A stretch of DNA of 49,009 nt, taken from positions 1 through 49,009 of IMG/VR virus record IMGVR_UViG_3300009164_000114; one strand, written 5' to 3'. Of the stretch, positions 16,428-26,800 are shown in pieces. Within the stretch, counting starts at the first letter, position 1; each line of letters starts with the position of its first letter. The notes beneath the pieces are model-generated. The model saw only the letters and a program-made list of their open reading frames with translations. It made no database searches and was not told the origin of the DNA. The stretch comes from a virus. Both the position numbers and the translations under genes were made by a program.

Positions 16428-17954
16428 ATGCCAGCCGCCGCACTAATCATTGGCGTTATCGCCGTCGAAACCGGAGTAGCCGCCGTAATTGGTAGCGCAA
16501 TTGTTGGCACGCTCACAACCGCAACTGTCTCAACCGCAGTTGCTACTGCAATTGGCTCGGGTGTCATCTCGGCTGGTCTATCAGTAGCACAAGGTGCGAC
16601 CGTTTCGCAAGCACTTAAAGGGGCAATCGTAGGAGGCGTTACCTCGTATATTGGTGCGTCTATTGCTGGAGAAGTTACCAAGTCTATTACCACCGCCGCC
16701 ACTGAAGCCGGATACACCTCAATTGCAGGAAGTATCGGTAAAGTTGCTGGTGCTATGGCTGGTGGTGGCTCTCAGGCCGCACTGGGTGCAGTGATCAGTG
16801 GTAAGGGCGACCCAATCAAGGCGTTGATTACTGGTGGTCTGACCGCTGGTTTGACCTCTGGCGCAATGATAGGTGTTAACGAGGTCACTTCAAAAATTCC
16901 CGGCTTCAACGACCTAGCAAAAGATTACGGCGCGGCAGGTGCCGCTACGCAACGCGCAGTGAACGCAGGTTTAGCCGCTGGTGTTTTAGGTAAAGACACC
17001 GATAAAGCGGTCGTCAATTCTGTGCTGAAGAGTATGCTCAGTACAGGTGCCGATTACGTCAAGACAGGTCTTAAAGACGGTAGCGAGGCGCTACAAACCG
17101 CTTACAACAACGCCATCAAAACAGGCGAAGCGTTAGACAGTAACGCCAAACGCCAAGATGAAATTGTCAAAGACTACAACAGTAGTGCAGAAGCTATTGA
17201 AGCAAAGCGTCAGGCAATCCAAAATAACCTCGACAAATATAACGAAGCAAAGCAGTTATATGACGAGGGGAGTGGGGGCGTAGAGGAAGTCAACAAATAC
17301 GCCAAGCTCGTAAATGACGCAATTCCCGGATACGAGGAAGAACGCGCTACTGTTGAAGCAAAACTTGGCACCTTGTCCACTGAATTGGACACACTGAAAA
17401 CTCAAATTCCTACGCTTGAGCAGACGCTGGCACAGCAAAAAGCTACGCTGGACACTTCAGTTGCTGACTTCCAAAAACAAGAAGAAGCCAACGCACAACA
17501 CGTTGCCAAAGTGTTTAATGACACCGTAGCGGCTAAGACTGAAGTTGAGCAAACCCTTGGTGCGCCACTCACCCAAGAACAACTTGATGCGTTTGTTGCC
17601 ACGGGCGACGTAAAAACCGCCGCCAGAGATTACATGGACATCAAGACGACCGACTTGGCAGAGGCTCAAGAAGCCGCGCTCAAAGAGGGCTACCGTTTTG
17701 ATCCAAACGACCCGAAATGGTTGCTCGGTTTACAGGCGTTAAGGATGAAGCCGAGACATTGGCGGCGGTGCGCTCGTTTGCTGATGCACGTGCTACCACG
17801 ATGCAAGAAGCCACTGACTTGTACACTCAAGCGTACACCGACATCTATGGCCCTGATGCAGATGTGCCCCCACCTACTGAAGAAGACTTGTTGGCGTTCA
17901 TGCCAAAAGTGCCGACTGATCTGTCCAACATTCCCGAAGGTTATCAGAGCGTAG
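16428..17954 (+). CDS. Internal virion / ejection-type protein, 5' part of a frame-broken gene
   Basis: Reads 508 codons, but coding character in this frame ends near 17716; the rest is Cys/Arg/Lys/Leu-rich out-of-frame sequence. Residues 1-165 are hydrophobic Gly/Ala-rich (AALIIGVIAVETGVAAVIGS, GAIVGGVTSYIGASIAGEV), as in ejection or tape-measure-like proteins that insert into membranes. Residues about 205-350 are a coiled coil (KRQAIQNNLDKYNEAKQLYD, VEAKLGTLSTELDTLKTQI). The next frame continues seamlessly: adding one A to the AAA at 17715-17717 gives DPNDPKMVARFTGVKDEAET. The intact protein would be about 1300 residues. Confidence 0.7.
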   Translation: MPAAALIIGVIAVETGVAAVIGSAIVGTLTTATVSTAVATAIGSGVISAGLSVAQGATVSQALKGAIVGGVTSYIGASIAGEVTKSITTAATEAGYTSIAGSIGKVAGAMAGGGSQAALGAVISGKGDPIKALITGGLTAGLTSGAMIGVNEVTSKIPGFNDLAKDYGAAGAATQRAVNAGLAAGVLGKDTDKAVVNSVLKSMLSTGADYVKTGLKDGSEALQTAYNNAIKTGEALDSNAKRQDEIVKDYNSSAEAIEAKRQAIQNNLDKYNEAKQLYDEGSGGVEEVNKYAKLVNDAIPGYEEERATVEAKLGTLSTELDTLKTQIPTLEQTLAQQKATLDTSVADFQKQEEANAQHVAKVFNDTVAAKTEVEQTLGAPLTQEQLDAFVATGDVKTAARDYMDIKTTDLAEAQEAALKEGYRFDPNDPKWLLGLQALRMKPRHWRRCARLLMHVLPRCKKPLTCTLKRTPTSMALMQMCPHLLKKTCWRSCQKCRLICPTFPKVIRA

Positions 17955-20323
17955 CCGAAGATATTGTCAAGGGCCGTATCCAAGATCAGTTCTCACAGAA
18001 CCTTGGGTTTGATGACTATGCCGACCGCACCGAAGCGCAAGCCGCACTTGGTGAAGCACGCCCCGATGCCGCCACTTGGCAAGAGTATGGTGCTACTTCC
18101 GGTATTGTGGGTACAGGCAACGAAGACATCTTCCAAACCAACGTCAAAGCAGGTGATAACGTAGCCGCGACTCGTAGCTTGACTCCAAACTATCAAGACG
18201 CAGATTTTGGGTTTGACCAGACTGACCAGTTTAACCCTGAAGATTTTGGACTGGCACAGACAGATCAGCCTACGGGCTATGACCTAGCACAGCAGGACAC
18301 GTTTGACACAACTGCCGCTACTACGCCCGACTTTGGCGTTTCGCAAACTCAAGCTCAAACCACAGGAGATGACCAGTTTGGGTTTGAAACCATAGGCGAT
18401 CCTGACTATTTGTTTGGTAGTCCTACTGTTTCCGACTTGGGTGTTGCCACTGGCTCTACCACAGGTCAAGCCGCCGAAGATACTGGCTTGGCTGACCTTG
18501 GACTAGGTACAACTACTGAGGGCACTCAGGGTGACTATGGCGTTGCGCAGACTGACACGATGCTGACAAACCCTGAGTTCGACCAGCAAGTAGCTGACTT
18601 TGATGCTCAAAAGTATCTGAGCACCCAGCCAAGTCAAGACGTTGGAGACATTGGGGTGCAGACAGCGGCGTACAGCCCGACGACCACCCTGACCGATGTG
18701 GGCGAGCCTACCGATGTAGGTCTTCGCAGTCTGCTTACTCAGCAAAAAGGCGGTACATCCGCTATGGCTGACGACACCACAGAAACGCCCACAACCCTTG
18801 CCGGACAAAATCTGGCAACCAATGAGGCACAACAAGATCAGACGCAACAGGCTGATACAAAAGTCGCCGACTCCACATTGACAACGGGTGCTCCAGCCGG
18901 GACAATCACAGAGAAGATATTGGGTGAAGGTGCGGATCAAGATGTACCCACAGACTCCCTCACTAGCAAGTACTTTGCCGAAGATAAGAAGGAGGACGAG
19001 GATGCCGATTCACTCAGTGCAACATCTCTTACAAGAGGGTTTAACTACACCTCGCCTCGCCCAACTAACGAAATTCTTAATGCTCCAAACGCAGACACCG
19101 ATCAACTTGAATCGTTCCTCTCGCCTCTGCGCACCAACACTACGTCCTTAACTACTGGACAAAACACACCATTAACCAACGCCGCCACACAAGGAACTGC
19201 TATGGATGAAGATAATTTTGACTGGGACTCATGGGATCGTGCAGTCGAAGACTACGTGCAACAATACGATGCCTCCCGCGCTTCTCAAAGTGATTCTGAC
19301 CCTGATGCAAATGGCGCAGTGGGGAGTAATTTGGTTCCTTTGGAAAATATGACATCCACAAGTGATAAGGTTAGCGGGGTAGATGTGAGTTTCCTTGACC
19401 GCTTGTCCCCCGAGGAGCGTGAGCGGTATCTTGCTACGCTAGACCCTGATTACGTTAGTCCGTTGGCAGGGCTTGCACCTCAAGACCTTGGTATCTCGCA
19501 ACAAAATATTGACGAGTTCAATCAAAACTTTAATCCCGCAGGTGGCTTCAGCAGTGGCTATCAGACTGTTGGCACCAACCGAGTGATGATTCACGATGAC
19601 GGTACGGCTTCCGTGTTTGACCCAACCACAGGTGGTTCGTCTTACCTCACCAAGGAACAAGTTGATGCGTTGGTTGCCAACGGCACCCTCAACAGCGCCG
19701 CTTCTGGCTATGTTGCCGCAACAGGTGGTACAGGTAATAGGCCCGGCGGCTCTGGCCCCGCTGGAGGTGGCGGTACAACCAAAACCACAGGTACAGGTAC
19801 AAACACCAAGTCCACAGGTGACAAGATCATCGACAAGCTCGTTAACTACGCAACTTCTGACCGAGGACTTGCCACAATTGCTGGCGCGGTGCTTGGCCCA
19901 TCTCTTGCCCCCAAAGGTATCAACCCGATGGGACTGCGTAGCCTTCAAGCTGGTTCGGGACAACAAATGGTTCAGACTGGTGCGAAAGGTACGGGCGGTA
20001 AAGGTGGCGTGAAGTATTTTGAAAAGAAAGCAGGTGGCGGTGCGATTGACGGCTACGCTAAAGGTGGTGGCCTCGGCTACCTTAAATCTGCACATGACGG
20101 TATGGCTGACCAGATCAATGCTACTATCGACAACAAGCGCCCTGCCAAGTTAAGCGGCGGCGAGTTTGTAATTCCTGCGGATGTGGTTTCGCATCTTGGC
20201 AACGGTAACTCTGAAGCAGGTGCCAAACAACTGTATGAGTTGATGTCACGTATTCGCAAAGAGCGCACGGGTACTCCCAAGCAAGCCAAGCAAGTCAATC
20301 CGAAGAAATATCTTCCACGATAA
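17717..20323 (+). CDS. Internal virion protein, 3' part of a frame-broken gene
   Basis: 868 codons in the -1 frame relative to the preceding entry, and best read as its continuation. The first 100 residues are helical. Then comes a long acidic, Gln/Thr/Asp-rich region with repeats of DFGxxQTxQ and DLGxxxT (for example DADFGFDQTDQFNPEDFGLA and QTDQPTGYDLAQQDTFD). The C-terminal 100 residues (KKAGGGAIDGYAKGGGLGYL, KLSGGEFVIPADVVSHLGNG, KQLYELMSRIRKERTGTP) match a conserved ending of large virion proteins in related phages. No ribosome site precedes the ATG at 17717, supporting a fused product. Confidence 0.7.
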   Translation: MVARFTGVKDEAETLAAVRSFADARATTMQEATDLYTQAYTDIYGPDADVPPPTEEDLLAFMPKVPTDLSNIPEGYQSVAEDIVKGRIQDQFSQNLGFDDYADRTEAQAALGEARPDAATWQEYGATSGIVGTGNEDIFQTNVKAGDNVAATRSLTPNYQDADFGFDQTDQFNPEDFGLAQTDQPTGYDLAQQDTFDTTAATTPDFGVSQTQAQTTGDDQFGFETIGDPDYLFGSPTVSDLGVATGSTTGQAAEDTGLADLGLGTTTEGTQGDYGVAQTDTMLTNPEFDQQVADFDAQKYLSTQPSQDVGDIGVQTAAYSPTTTLTDVGEPTDVGLRSLLTQQKGGTSAMADDTTETPTTLAGQNLATNEAQQDQTQQADTKVADSTLTTGAPAGTITEKILGEGADQDVPTDSLTSKYFAEDKKEDEDADSLSATSLTRGFNYTSPRPTNEILNAPNADTDQLESFLSPLRTNTTSLTTGQNTPLTNAATQGTAMDEDNFDWDSWDRAVEDYVQQYDASRASQSDSDPDANGAVGSNLVPLENMTSTSDKVSGVDVSFLDRLSPEERERYLATLDPDYVSPLAGLAPQDLGISQQNIDEFNQNFNPAGGFSSGYQTVGTNRVMIHDDGTASVFDPTTGGSSYLTKEQVDALVANGTLNSAASGYVAATGGTGNRPGGSGPAGGGGTTKTTGTGTNTKSTGDKIIDKLVNYATSDRGLATIAGAVLGPSLAPKGINPMGLRSLQAGSGQQMVQTGAKGTGGKGGVKYFEKKAGGGAIDGYAKGGGLGYLKSAHDGMADQINATIDNKRPAKLSGGEFVIPADVVSHLGNGNSEAGAKQLYELMSRIRKERTGTPKQAKQVNPKKYLPR

Positions 20324-20332
20324 GGAGCAAGC

Positions 20333-20845
20333 ATGGCAACTATTGCAACAGGATCGGTTGAGAATACCGTATCAGACTGGGCGGCTCCGGTAGTAGGTGG
20401 CTTGATTGGTGCGGCGGTTGACACCGCTGGTCAAGATTACCAAGTTTATGGTGGCAACAAAGTCGCGGATACTTCTACCCTTCAGAACAGTGCGTTTACA
20501 GGTATCGGTGGTCTTGCGGCACCCCAAGCGGTGACCGATGCTACGACCAACTTGGGTAGCGTTTACAGCAAAGCGTCTACGCAACCTGCATATACAGGTG
20601 CAACGATTGGTAATCAATTCAATGCCCCGGCAGCGTACTCTCCTACTACACAAGGTAACACGTATGGTGGTGTTGGAGCATACTCACCAACTACGCAAGG
20701 CAATCAGTTCGGTGGTGTAGCTGACTTCCAAGCAGGTCAGTTCACGGCTGGTTCAATGCGCCTCAAGCCTACACAGGTGGCACCTTCAATGCGGGTACTG
20801 TATCCGCTGGTCTTGGTGCACCCGGTAGTGTTGAAAGCTACATGA
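20333..20845 (+). CDS. Internal virion-region protein, 5' part of a second frame-broken gene
   Basis: AAGGAG precedes the ATG. True coding runs to about 20755 (MATIATGSVENTVSDWAAPV through GGVADFQAGQFTAGS) with repeated AYSPTTQGNTYGGV units. After that this frame gives unrelated sequence, while the -1 frame reads NAPQAYTGGTFNAGTVSAGL and runs without a stop into the next entry. One extra A in TCAATG at 20753-20758 restores a single gene of about 505 residues. The first 40 residues contain a hydrophobic Gly/Ala stretch. Confidence 0.7.
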   Translation: MATIATGSVENTVSDWAAPVVGGLIGAAVDTAGQDYQVYGGNKVADTSTLQNSAFTGIGGLAAPQAVTDATTNLGSVYSKASTQPAYTGATIGNQFNAPAAYSPTTQGNTYGGVGAYSPTTQGNQFGGVADFQAGQFTAGSMRLKPTQVAPSMRVLYPLVLVHPVVLKAT

Positions 20846-21852
20846 ACCCCTACCTGCAAAACGTAGTGGATGTTCAAGCACGTGAGGCTCGTCGTCAAGC
20901 CGACATCCAGCGTGCCAACGATGCGAAGAAATTCCAAGGCGGTTTTGGCGGTGGTCGTCAGGCTTTGTACAACGCTGAGAGTGTGCGTAACGTCAACCAA
21001 CAGATTGGTGACATCCAAGCCAAGGGTTCGCAAGCGGCCTATGACGCCGCGCTCAAGCAACGTCTGGCTGAAGCCGAGCAGTATCGCCTTGGACAAGAGT
21101 CCACTGCCAAGCTAGGTTTGGAAGCTCAAAAGTATGGTGAAGATTCTCGCCAGTTTGGTGCCAAGCAGGGGTTAGCTTCTGCGGAACTTGCCGCTAAGTA
21201 TGGCATGGACGCACAGCGTTTAGGCGAAGAGTCTCGTCAGTTCGCCGCCAAGCAAGGCTTAACTGAAGCCGAGTTGCAAGCCAAGTATGGGCAGTCTGCC
21301 GCAGATGCGTCTGAAGCCTCACGTCAGTTTGCCGCCAAGCAAGGTCTCTCCAACGCCGAGTTGCAAGCTAAGTATGGTCTGGATGCCGCACGTCTGACTG
21401 AAGAGTCTCGTCAGTTTGGTGCCAAGCAGGGGCTGACCTCTGCTGACTTAGCCGCTAAGTACGGTCTGGAAGGTTTGAAAGAATCTGAGCAATCACGTCA
21501 GTTTGGTGCCAACCTCGGCCTCAAGTATCTGTCTGAAGCAAACCAAGCCGCAACCAACATGGGCAACATCGGTGTCAACAAAGCCAACTTTGACCTCAAT
21601 CGTCTCAAGACAATGGCTGACATGGGCGCTACTCAACGTGCGATTGATCAAGAAGGTCTCACTTCTGATTACGCTGACTTTATTGCTCAACGCGATTGGG
21701 ACAAGACTCAGCAGAAGTACCTCAAAGATATGTTGTCCGGTCTGCCAATGACCACGCAGAACCAGTACGGTGAGAAGCCTACAACGGCAGAGAGCATCGT
21801 CAGCGGTGGCTTAACCGCAGATGCTATTTATCGAAAACTGTACGGGGGGTAA
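20842..21852 (+). CDS. Internal virion-region protein with 29-residue repeats, 3' part
   Basis: 336 codons from ATG 20842; coding in this frame actually begins near 20758 as the continuation of the preceding entry. The chain is helical: MNPYLQNVVDVQAREARRQA, DIQRANDAKKFQGGFGGGRQ, then about five tandem 29-residue repeats around ESRQFAAKQGLTEAELQAKY (residues about 95-235), then a unique C terminus ending DAIYRKLYGG. Long amphipathic helices suit an ejection or scaffold-like protein. No ribosome site is seen at 20842. Confidence 0.7.
   Translation: MNPYLQNVVDVQAREARRQADIQRANDAKKFQGGFGGGRQALYNAESVRNVNQQIGDIQAKGSQAAYDAALKQRLAEAEQYRLGQESTAKLGLEAQKYGEDSRQFGAKQGLASAELAAKYGMDAQRLGEESRQFAAKQGLTEAELQAKYGQSAADASEASRQFAAKQGLSNAELQAKYGLDAARLTEESRQFGAKQGLTSADLAAKYGLEGLKESEQSRQFGANLGLKYLSEANQAATNMGNIGVNKANFDLNRLKTMADMGATQRAIDQEGLTSDYADFIAQRDWDKTQQKYLKDMLSGLPMTTQNQYGEKPTTAESIVSGGLTADAIYRKLYGG
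21126..21525 (+). repeat. Tandem 87-bp (29-codon) repeats in internal virion gene
   Basis: The segments SRQFGAKQGLASAELAAKYG, SRQFAAKQGLTEAELQAKYG, SRQFAAKQGLSNAELQAKYG and SRQFGAKQGLTSADLAAKYG recur every 29 residues, with the DNA still clearly similar between copies, so the expansion is fairly recent. Confidence 0.8.
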
Positions 21853-21858
21853 TAAACC

Positions 21859-23871
21859 ATGAGCATTGGACAATCACTTGAAGACGTACGTAAAGATTTG
21901 AAGTTGATCCCAACTCCGAATCTGATGGAGTACAAGAAGAACCCCGGCAAGCAAGCAATTGACGGTATTCCTATGGACATGTTGGCAGGTCTTGAACTTA
22001 GCCGCCGTGCCCAACTGCAAACTGAGCAAACAGCTAAGAACGCACCGAACCCGCAACAGATGCCGACGGTGATAGATTCAGAAGCTCAGAAAGCAATGGG
22101 TCTCCAGTCGCTGATGCCGCAGGGTGCTCCTCAACAAGGTGCCGCTCCACAAGCACCTCAGTTTGCTTCGCAAGCACCTGCCCCACAGGGTATGCCCCAA
22201 GGTGCTCCACAAGGTGCTCCACAAGGTGCCCCACCACCTCAACAGATGGCGCAAGCCCCTGCACCGACTGGCGCTCAAATGCCGATGCAACCGACTCAGC
22301 AACAGCCCAAGAAACTTGCGGCTGGTGGTATTGTCACGCTCAAAGATATGCAGGATGCGCAAGACCAAGGCGGTATGACAGGTCTCTATGGTGGTGGACA
22401 ACCCTTGCAGATGGGAACAGGTGCGGGTCAACCCTTAGAGATGATGGCAGGTGGTGGCATCGTTGCCTTCCGCAACAACGAAAATCAACCCGTTGATGCA
22501 GATATGCCAAGCTCTGATGAAGATTTAGTACTTGCGCAGAACACTGGCGCGGCTTTCGGTATTTACCCTAATGCGGGAGTACGCCGCGCACCTCCCCGTG
22601 CAAAAGATACTTCGACTGAAGAACAGCGCAGTGGTATGGAAGCCTACCGCCCTCGTCGCCCCACTGCCTCACAGCAGTTGGAGTACGACCGCCAAGCGGC
22701 TATGGCAGAAGTTAATGCTTCATCCGACACTCCTCGTAGCTTACCTATTACGGATGTTGAAGACCCATACGCCAAGCTAATGAAGCAGATCATCGCCCAA
22801 CAAGGTAAGACTACGGGTGGTGGCGGTGGTGGAGTCAATTCCAAACAGTTGCTTGCGGATTTCCGTAAGGAACTTGAGCCATACATGAAGCAGTCTGATG
22901 CTGAGAAAAACACCATCGAAGCCTATGGTGCGTTGGCAAACGCCACAAAGAACGCACAGTCCCCTTACTTGAGTCCCGAGCAACGTCGTGATCAAGAAAA
23001 AGCTCGCCGTGCCGAGTTGGATGCTGAGATTGCTCCGTTCCGTCAACAGCAAGAAGCCATCCTTGCCAACCAAGAAAAACGAATTGGTGACCGTTTTGGT
23101 CAGAAAGCAATTGATGCGCAGTTACGCATGGGTCTGGCTGGCCTATCAGGTAAGAAACTTGCCGTTGCCGCAAACGAAGGCTTGGACTACTACGACCGTA
23201 TCTCTGCGCTGGAAGACGCCGCCAAAGAGAAGTTGGAGAGCGCACGTCTAAACATGATCAACGCACGTTTGCAAGATGCTCAAGGTAACCGTAAGGAAGC
23301 CGAAGAGTATGTTCGCCGTGCTGAGAAAGATAAGGCCGATGCTCAGTCGTTCGAGATCAACAAACTCAAACTTACTGCCGATGCTTACAAAGGTGGTGCT
23401 GACGTTGAGATGAAGCGCGACAAACTTGCGGCTGGTCTGGAGTCTGGCCTAGGCCGTATGGGTATGCAGATCGAACACAGCAACCAAATGGCTGGCGCAC
23501 GTCAGCAAATTGCTGATGCACAAAACCAAACACGTCTCTTGGGTCTGATGGCTAACATCGAGCGCGACCGTGCCAAGGCAGGTCAAGCAGGTCTGCCTAC
23601 CCTCCAAGAAAAAGTGGCGGTTCAGAAACTTGTTGACCCTATGTTCGCTTCACCGAACAGCCCAGCGGTCATTGACGCACTGCGTAAGCACCCTCAAGGC
23701 GCACAATTACTTGCCGATCTTCAACGTGATCCTAAGTTGTTCATGTCGAATCCTCAGATTCGCACTATCATTGAGCAAGCCAAGGAAAACTACATAACCA
23801 ACTTCCGTCGCGGCACTCGCACGGGGGGCGGTATTCCTACTATGGATCAAGTTGAAGCTGGGATGCAATAA
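21859..23871 (+). CDS. Large internal virion-region protein with Pro/Gln-rich linker and coiled coil
   Basis: 670 residues. N-terminal helix, then a Pro/Gln/Ala linker with QGAPQGAPQGAP repeats (about 80-150), two Gly motifs KLAAGGIVTL and MAGGGIVAFRNN, an AYRPRRPT motif like those of the 1.9-2.7 kb genes, and a long helical C-terminal half (FRKELEPYMKQSDAEKNTIE to KADAQSFEINKLKLTADAYK). Its stop overlaps the start of the 2288-residue gene by one base. AGGGIVAF-type motifs recur in ejection or tape-like proteins of aquatic phages. Function is inferred from place and shape. Confidence 0.7.
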   Translation: MSIGQSLEDVRKDLKLIPTPNLMEYKKNPGKQAIDGIPMDMLAGLELSRRAQLQTEQTAKNAPNPQQMPTVIDSEAQKAMGLQSLMPQGAPQQGAAPQAPQFASQAPAPQGMPQGAPQGAPQGAPPPQQMAQAPAPTGAQMPMQPTQQQPKKLAAGGIVTLKDMQDAQDQGGMTGLYGGGQPLQMGTGAGQPLEMMAGGGIVAFRNNENQPVDADMPSSDEDLVLAQNTGAAFGIYPNAGVRRAPPRAKDTSTEEQRSGMEAYRPRRPTASQQLEYDRQAAMAEVNASSDTPRSLPITDVEDPYAKLMKQIIAQQGKTTGGGGGGVNSKQLLADFRKELEPYMKQSDAEKNTIEAYGALANATKNAQSPYLSPEQRRDQEKARRAELDAEIAPFRQQQEAILANQEKRIGDRFGQKAIDAQLRMGLAGLSGKKLAVAANEGLDYYDRISALEDAAKEKLESARLNMINARLQDAQGNRKEAEEYVRRAEKDKADAQSFEINKLKLTADAYKGGADVEMKRDKLAAGLESGLGRMGMQIEHSNQMAGARQQIADAQNQTRLLGLMANIERDRAKAGQAGLPTLQEKVAVQKLVDPMFASPNSPAVIDALRKHPQGAQLLADLQRDPKLFMSNPQIRTIIEQAKENYITNFRRGTRTGGGIPTMDQVEAGMQ

Positions 23872-26800
23872 TGCGCGTTGTCAACATACCTAACTATGGG
23901 CCTGTCTCGTTTCCTGATGGAACGCCTGATGAAGAAATCAACGCTCGCGTGGCGAGGTTCATGGCGGTTCAACAGCAAAAGCAGGAATACACCCCTGATT
24001 ACCGTGACCTAGGGATAGGGCAACTGGTATCTGGCGGCTTCAAACGAGCCGCCTCTTCGTTAGGTAGTACGGTCACTGATCTTCTCCCCGCACTCGGGGG
24101 TGCGTTGGTCGGCAACGAGAAGTACGCCAAAGAGCAACTGGCTGAGTCTGCCGAGAAGAAACGCCAAGCTGAACTTGCCAACCCTACCGGATACAAGTCC
24201 TACAAAGACGTTCGGGGTGTTGGTGATGCGTTCGGCTATGCGGCTGAAACTGTTGGTGAACTTGGCCCAGACATCCTTGGGCTACTCACCGGAGCAGGTG
24301 TTGGTGCGTCCGTAGGTAAACGTATTGCCACAAAAGGTGTTGAAGAAGCCGCAGGCAAACTTGCCGTAGAGTCTCTCGCCAAAAAAGGTTTGACAGGTGA
24401 GGCACTGGATGCCGCCGCCGCACAGGTCGGTAAAGAAGCCGTTGAAGCCGCCGCCAAGAAGGGTGCCTCACGTGGCACCATGACTGGTTTGTATGGCTCC
24501 TCAGTTGGCCTAAACGCCCCTGATACTTTTGAGAGCATCTACGAGAAGACTGGCAACCTAGAACCCGGCATCGCCTTGGCGTTCGGCGCGGCGCAGGGCG
24601 TATTGGATACGTACTTGCCCGGAAAAATCTTGTCGCAACTCGGCTCCGCAGGGCGGGATCGTTTGGCTGGTGAGATCGTCAAGCGTTCATCGCTGATCCC
24701 TGATTCGGCAAAAGTTGCCGTTGCCAAAGAACTTGCCAAAACAACCGCAGGTGAAGCATCTACCGAAGCACTGCAAGAAGCACTTGGCATCCTTGCCGAG
24801 AAGACTGCTGGTGCCAAGGGTGACTTCTTCTCCCCCGAGAACGTAGACCGTTTGCTGAACTCAGCAATCAAAGGCGCAATCGGTGGTGGTACGTTCGGTG
24901 CTCCCGGCGCAATCGTAGAAGGTCGCCGTTCTGCTCAACTTCAGCGCGAAGAAGCTGATCGCCGTACCGAGGCAGAGGGTCAACCCCCTGCACCTCCTAC
25001 TGGTGGAACACCCAAGGTTGATTACAACGTCCCAGCGTACATGCGCCGTGCGGGAACACAGACAGATATGTTCCAAGGCGAGCTTGATAAGGCTCGCGGC
25101 TTCGGCATGGATGAGGTCGCCAAGGCTACACCCGATAGTAAGGGTGCCACATACGCTGAGTCTGTTGAAGCCGCCAAGCTCAAACTTAAATCCAAGGGCA
25201 CATCGTCCCTGACTGCTGACGAACTTAATCTTCTGCGCAGTGAGCCTGATACTGAGATCGGCACCTACGACGAAGGTCGTCAGATGTCCCTGTTTGAAGA
25301 CACAGGCGAGAAACGTGCCAAGCGTCAAGCAGAAGTCAAAGAGTCATTCAAGAGTGCCGAGCCTGATCTACTAGGCGATGTCCTACCTCCCACTGAGCAA
25401 GCGGCTTCGCTTGAACCCGTACCTGATCCACGTGTTGAAGCGTTGATTGAGAAGGTGCGCCGCCGTGAAGCGTTGGCACCCGATGAGATTGCACTCTTGC
25501 AAGGTCGTGTCGAAGAAGCTCCCATCTCTGCTGATCCGCGCCAAGGCGCGTTGCAGTTTGCCGCACCTGCACCTGAAGGTCGTGGGTTCCGCGAAGAGCC
25601 GTTCAACACACAGATGCCTGACCAACTCCAAGAAAAGGTCAGCCGCGACAGCGCGTTCCGTCAAGCCGAGCAAGAAGCCGCCGCACAGAAACAAGCCGAG
25701 ACCGTAGCCGCTGAGAATCAGCGTCAGCTACAACTTGCCGAGCCACCTGCACCTCCCGCTCCCCCTGCACCCGCTCCTCGTGAACAGGTACAAGAGTCGT
25801 TCCCCGGCATGGGGGTACGCTATGGCGACAAGGTGCGTGCCAACCAAGAAGCGGCAAAAGCCGAAGCGACCACTAACAAGACCCCAGATGCCGTATCTGG
25901 GGTCGTATCGCAAGACATGCTGACAGGTTTTGGTGTGTTACCCGCCGCGCCGCTGCGCAAACGTCTCGTAGGTAAAGATTTGTCCAACCCGACTGACAGG
26001 GCACAGGTTCAGCGTGAGCTTTCCGCATACGCCAACAACGAAACTGTCCCCCCTGAGTCCCGTGAAAAGGTTAATCAGTTCTTGCAGTCTCCCCTGTTCT
26101 TGGAGCAAACCGCAATGTTTGGGCCGAAGGGTGGCGCGACTGCCGCCGCCACCAGAAAGGAGATTCCACGTGTTGAACTCAAACCTATCGAACCTGTCCC
26201 TACCATTACTGGAGAGGGCGTTTCAGTTCCTAGCCGACCCGCAGAGCCAAAAGCCCCCGCAGGAACTCCTGCACCTAGAGATGGGGGAGTGGATGTATCT
26301 ACAAGCGGTACTGGACAGACTGGAGTACGAGCGGAGCCGAAGCAAGGAACACTGAAGACCGTTAAGTTTGAACCTGTGGCGTTGGTTACGCCCAAGGTTG
26401 AGACCAAAACTAAAGCCAAAGCCGAGACCCCCAGTGCTGACGAGCAAGCTGATCTGCAAGCCGAACTTGATGCCGAGATGGGTCAGAAGACAGAAGTAAA
26501 AGCTGAGAAGCCCAAGGCCGAGAAACCCAAGGCTGAGAAGCCCGAAGTCAAGGCTGAGAAACCCGCTGAGAAACCCAAGGCCGAGAAGCCTGTGGAAAAA
26601 CCTGTGGAAAAACCTGTGGAGAAAGTCGAGCCTAAGAAAGAAGCCAAGGCTGAAAAGCCCGCAGAAAAATCTGTGGGTAAGTCCGAACCCAAGAATGAAC
26701 AGAAAGACGTGCCCGAAGATATTGGGGAAGTCAAAGTCTCGCAAGCACGTGCGGGAAGTTTGTTTGAGCGCATCAAAGCCGAGGGCTACGGCATCGAGAA

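Noticed and set aside
17711-17720. Programmed -1 frameshift site
   Set aside because: No X XXY YYZ heptamer and no clear downstream pseudoknot seen; a single-base deletion explains the break more simply.
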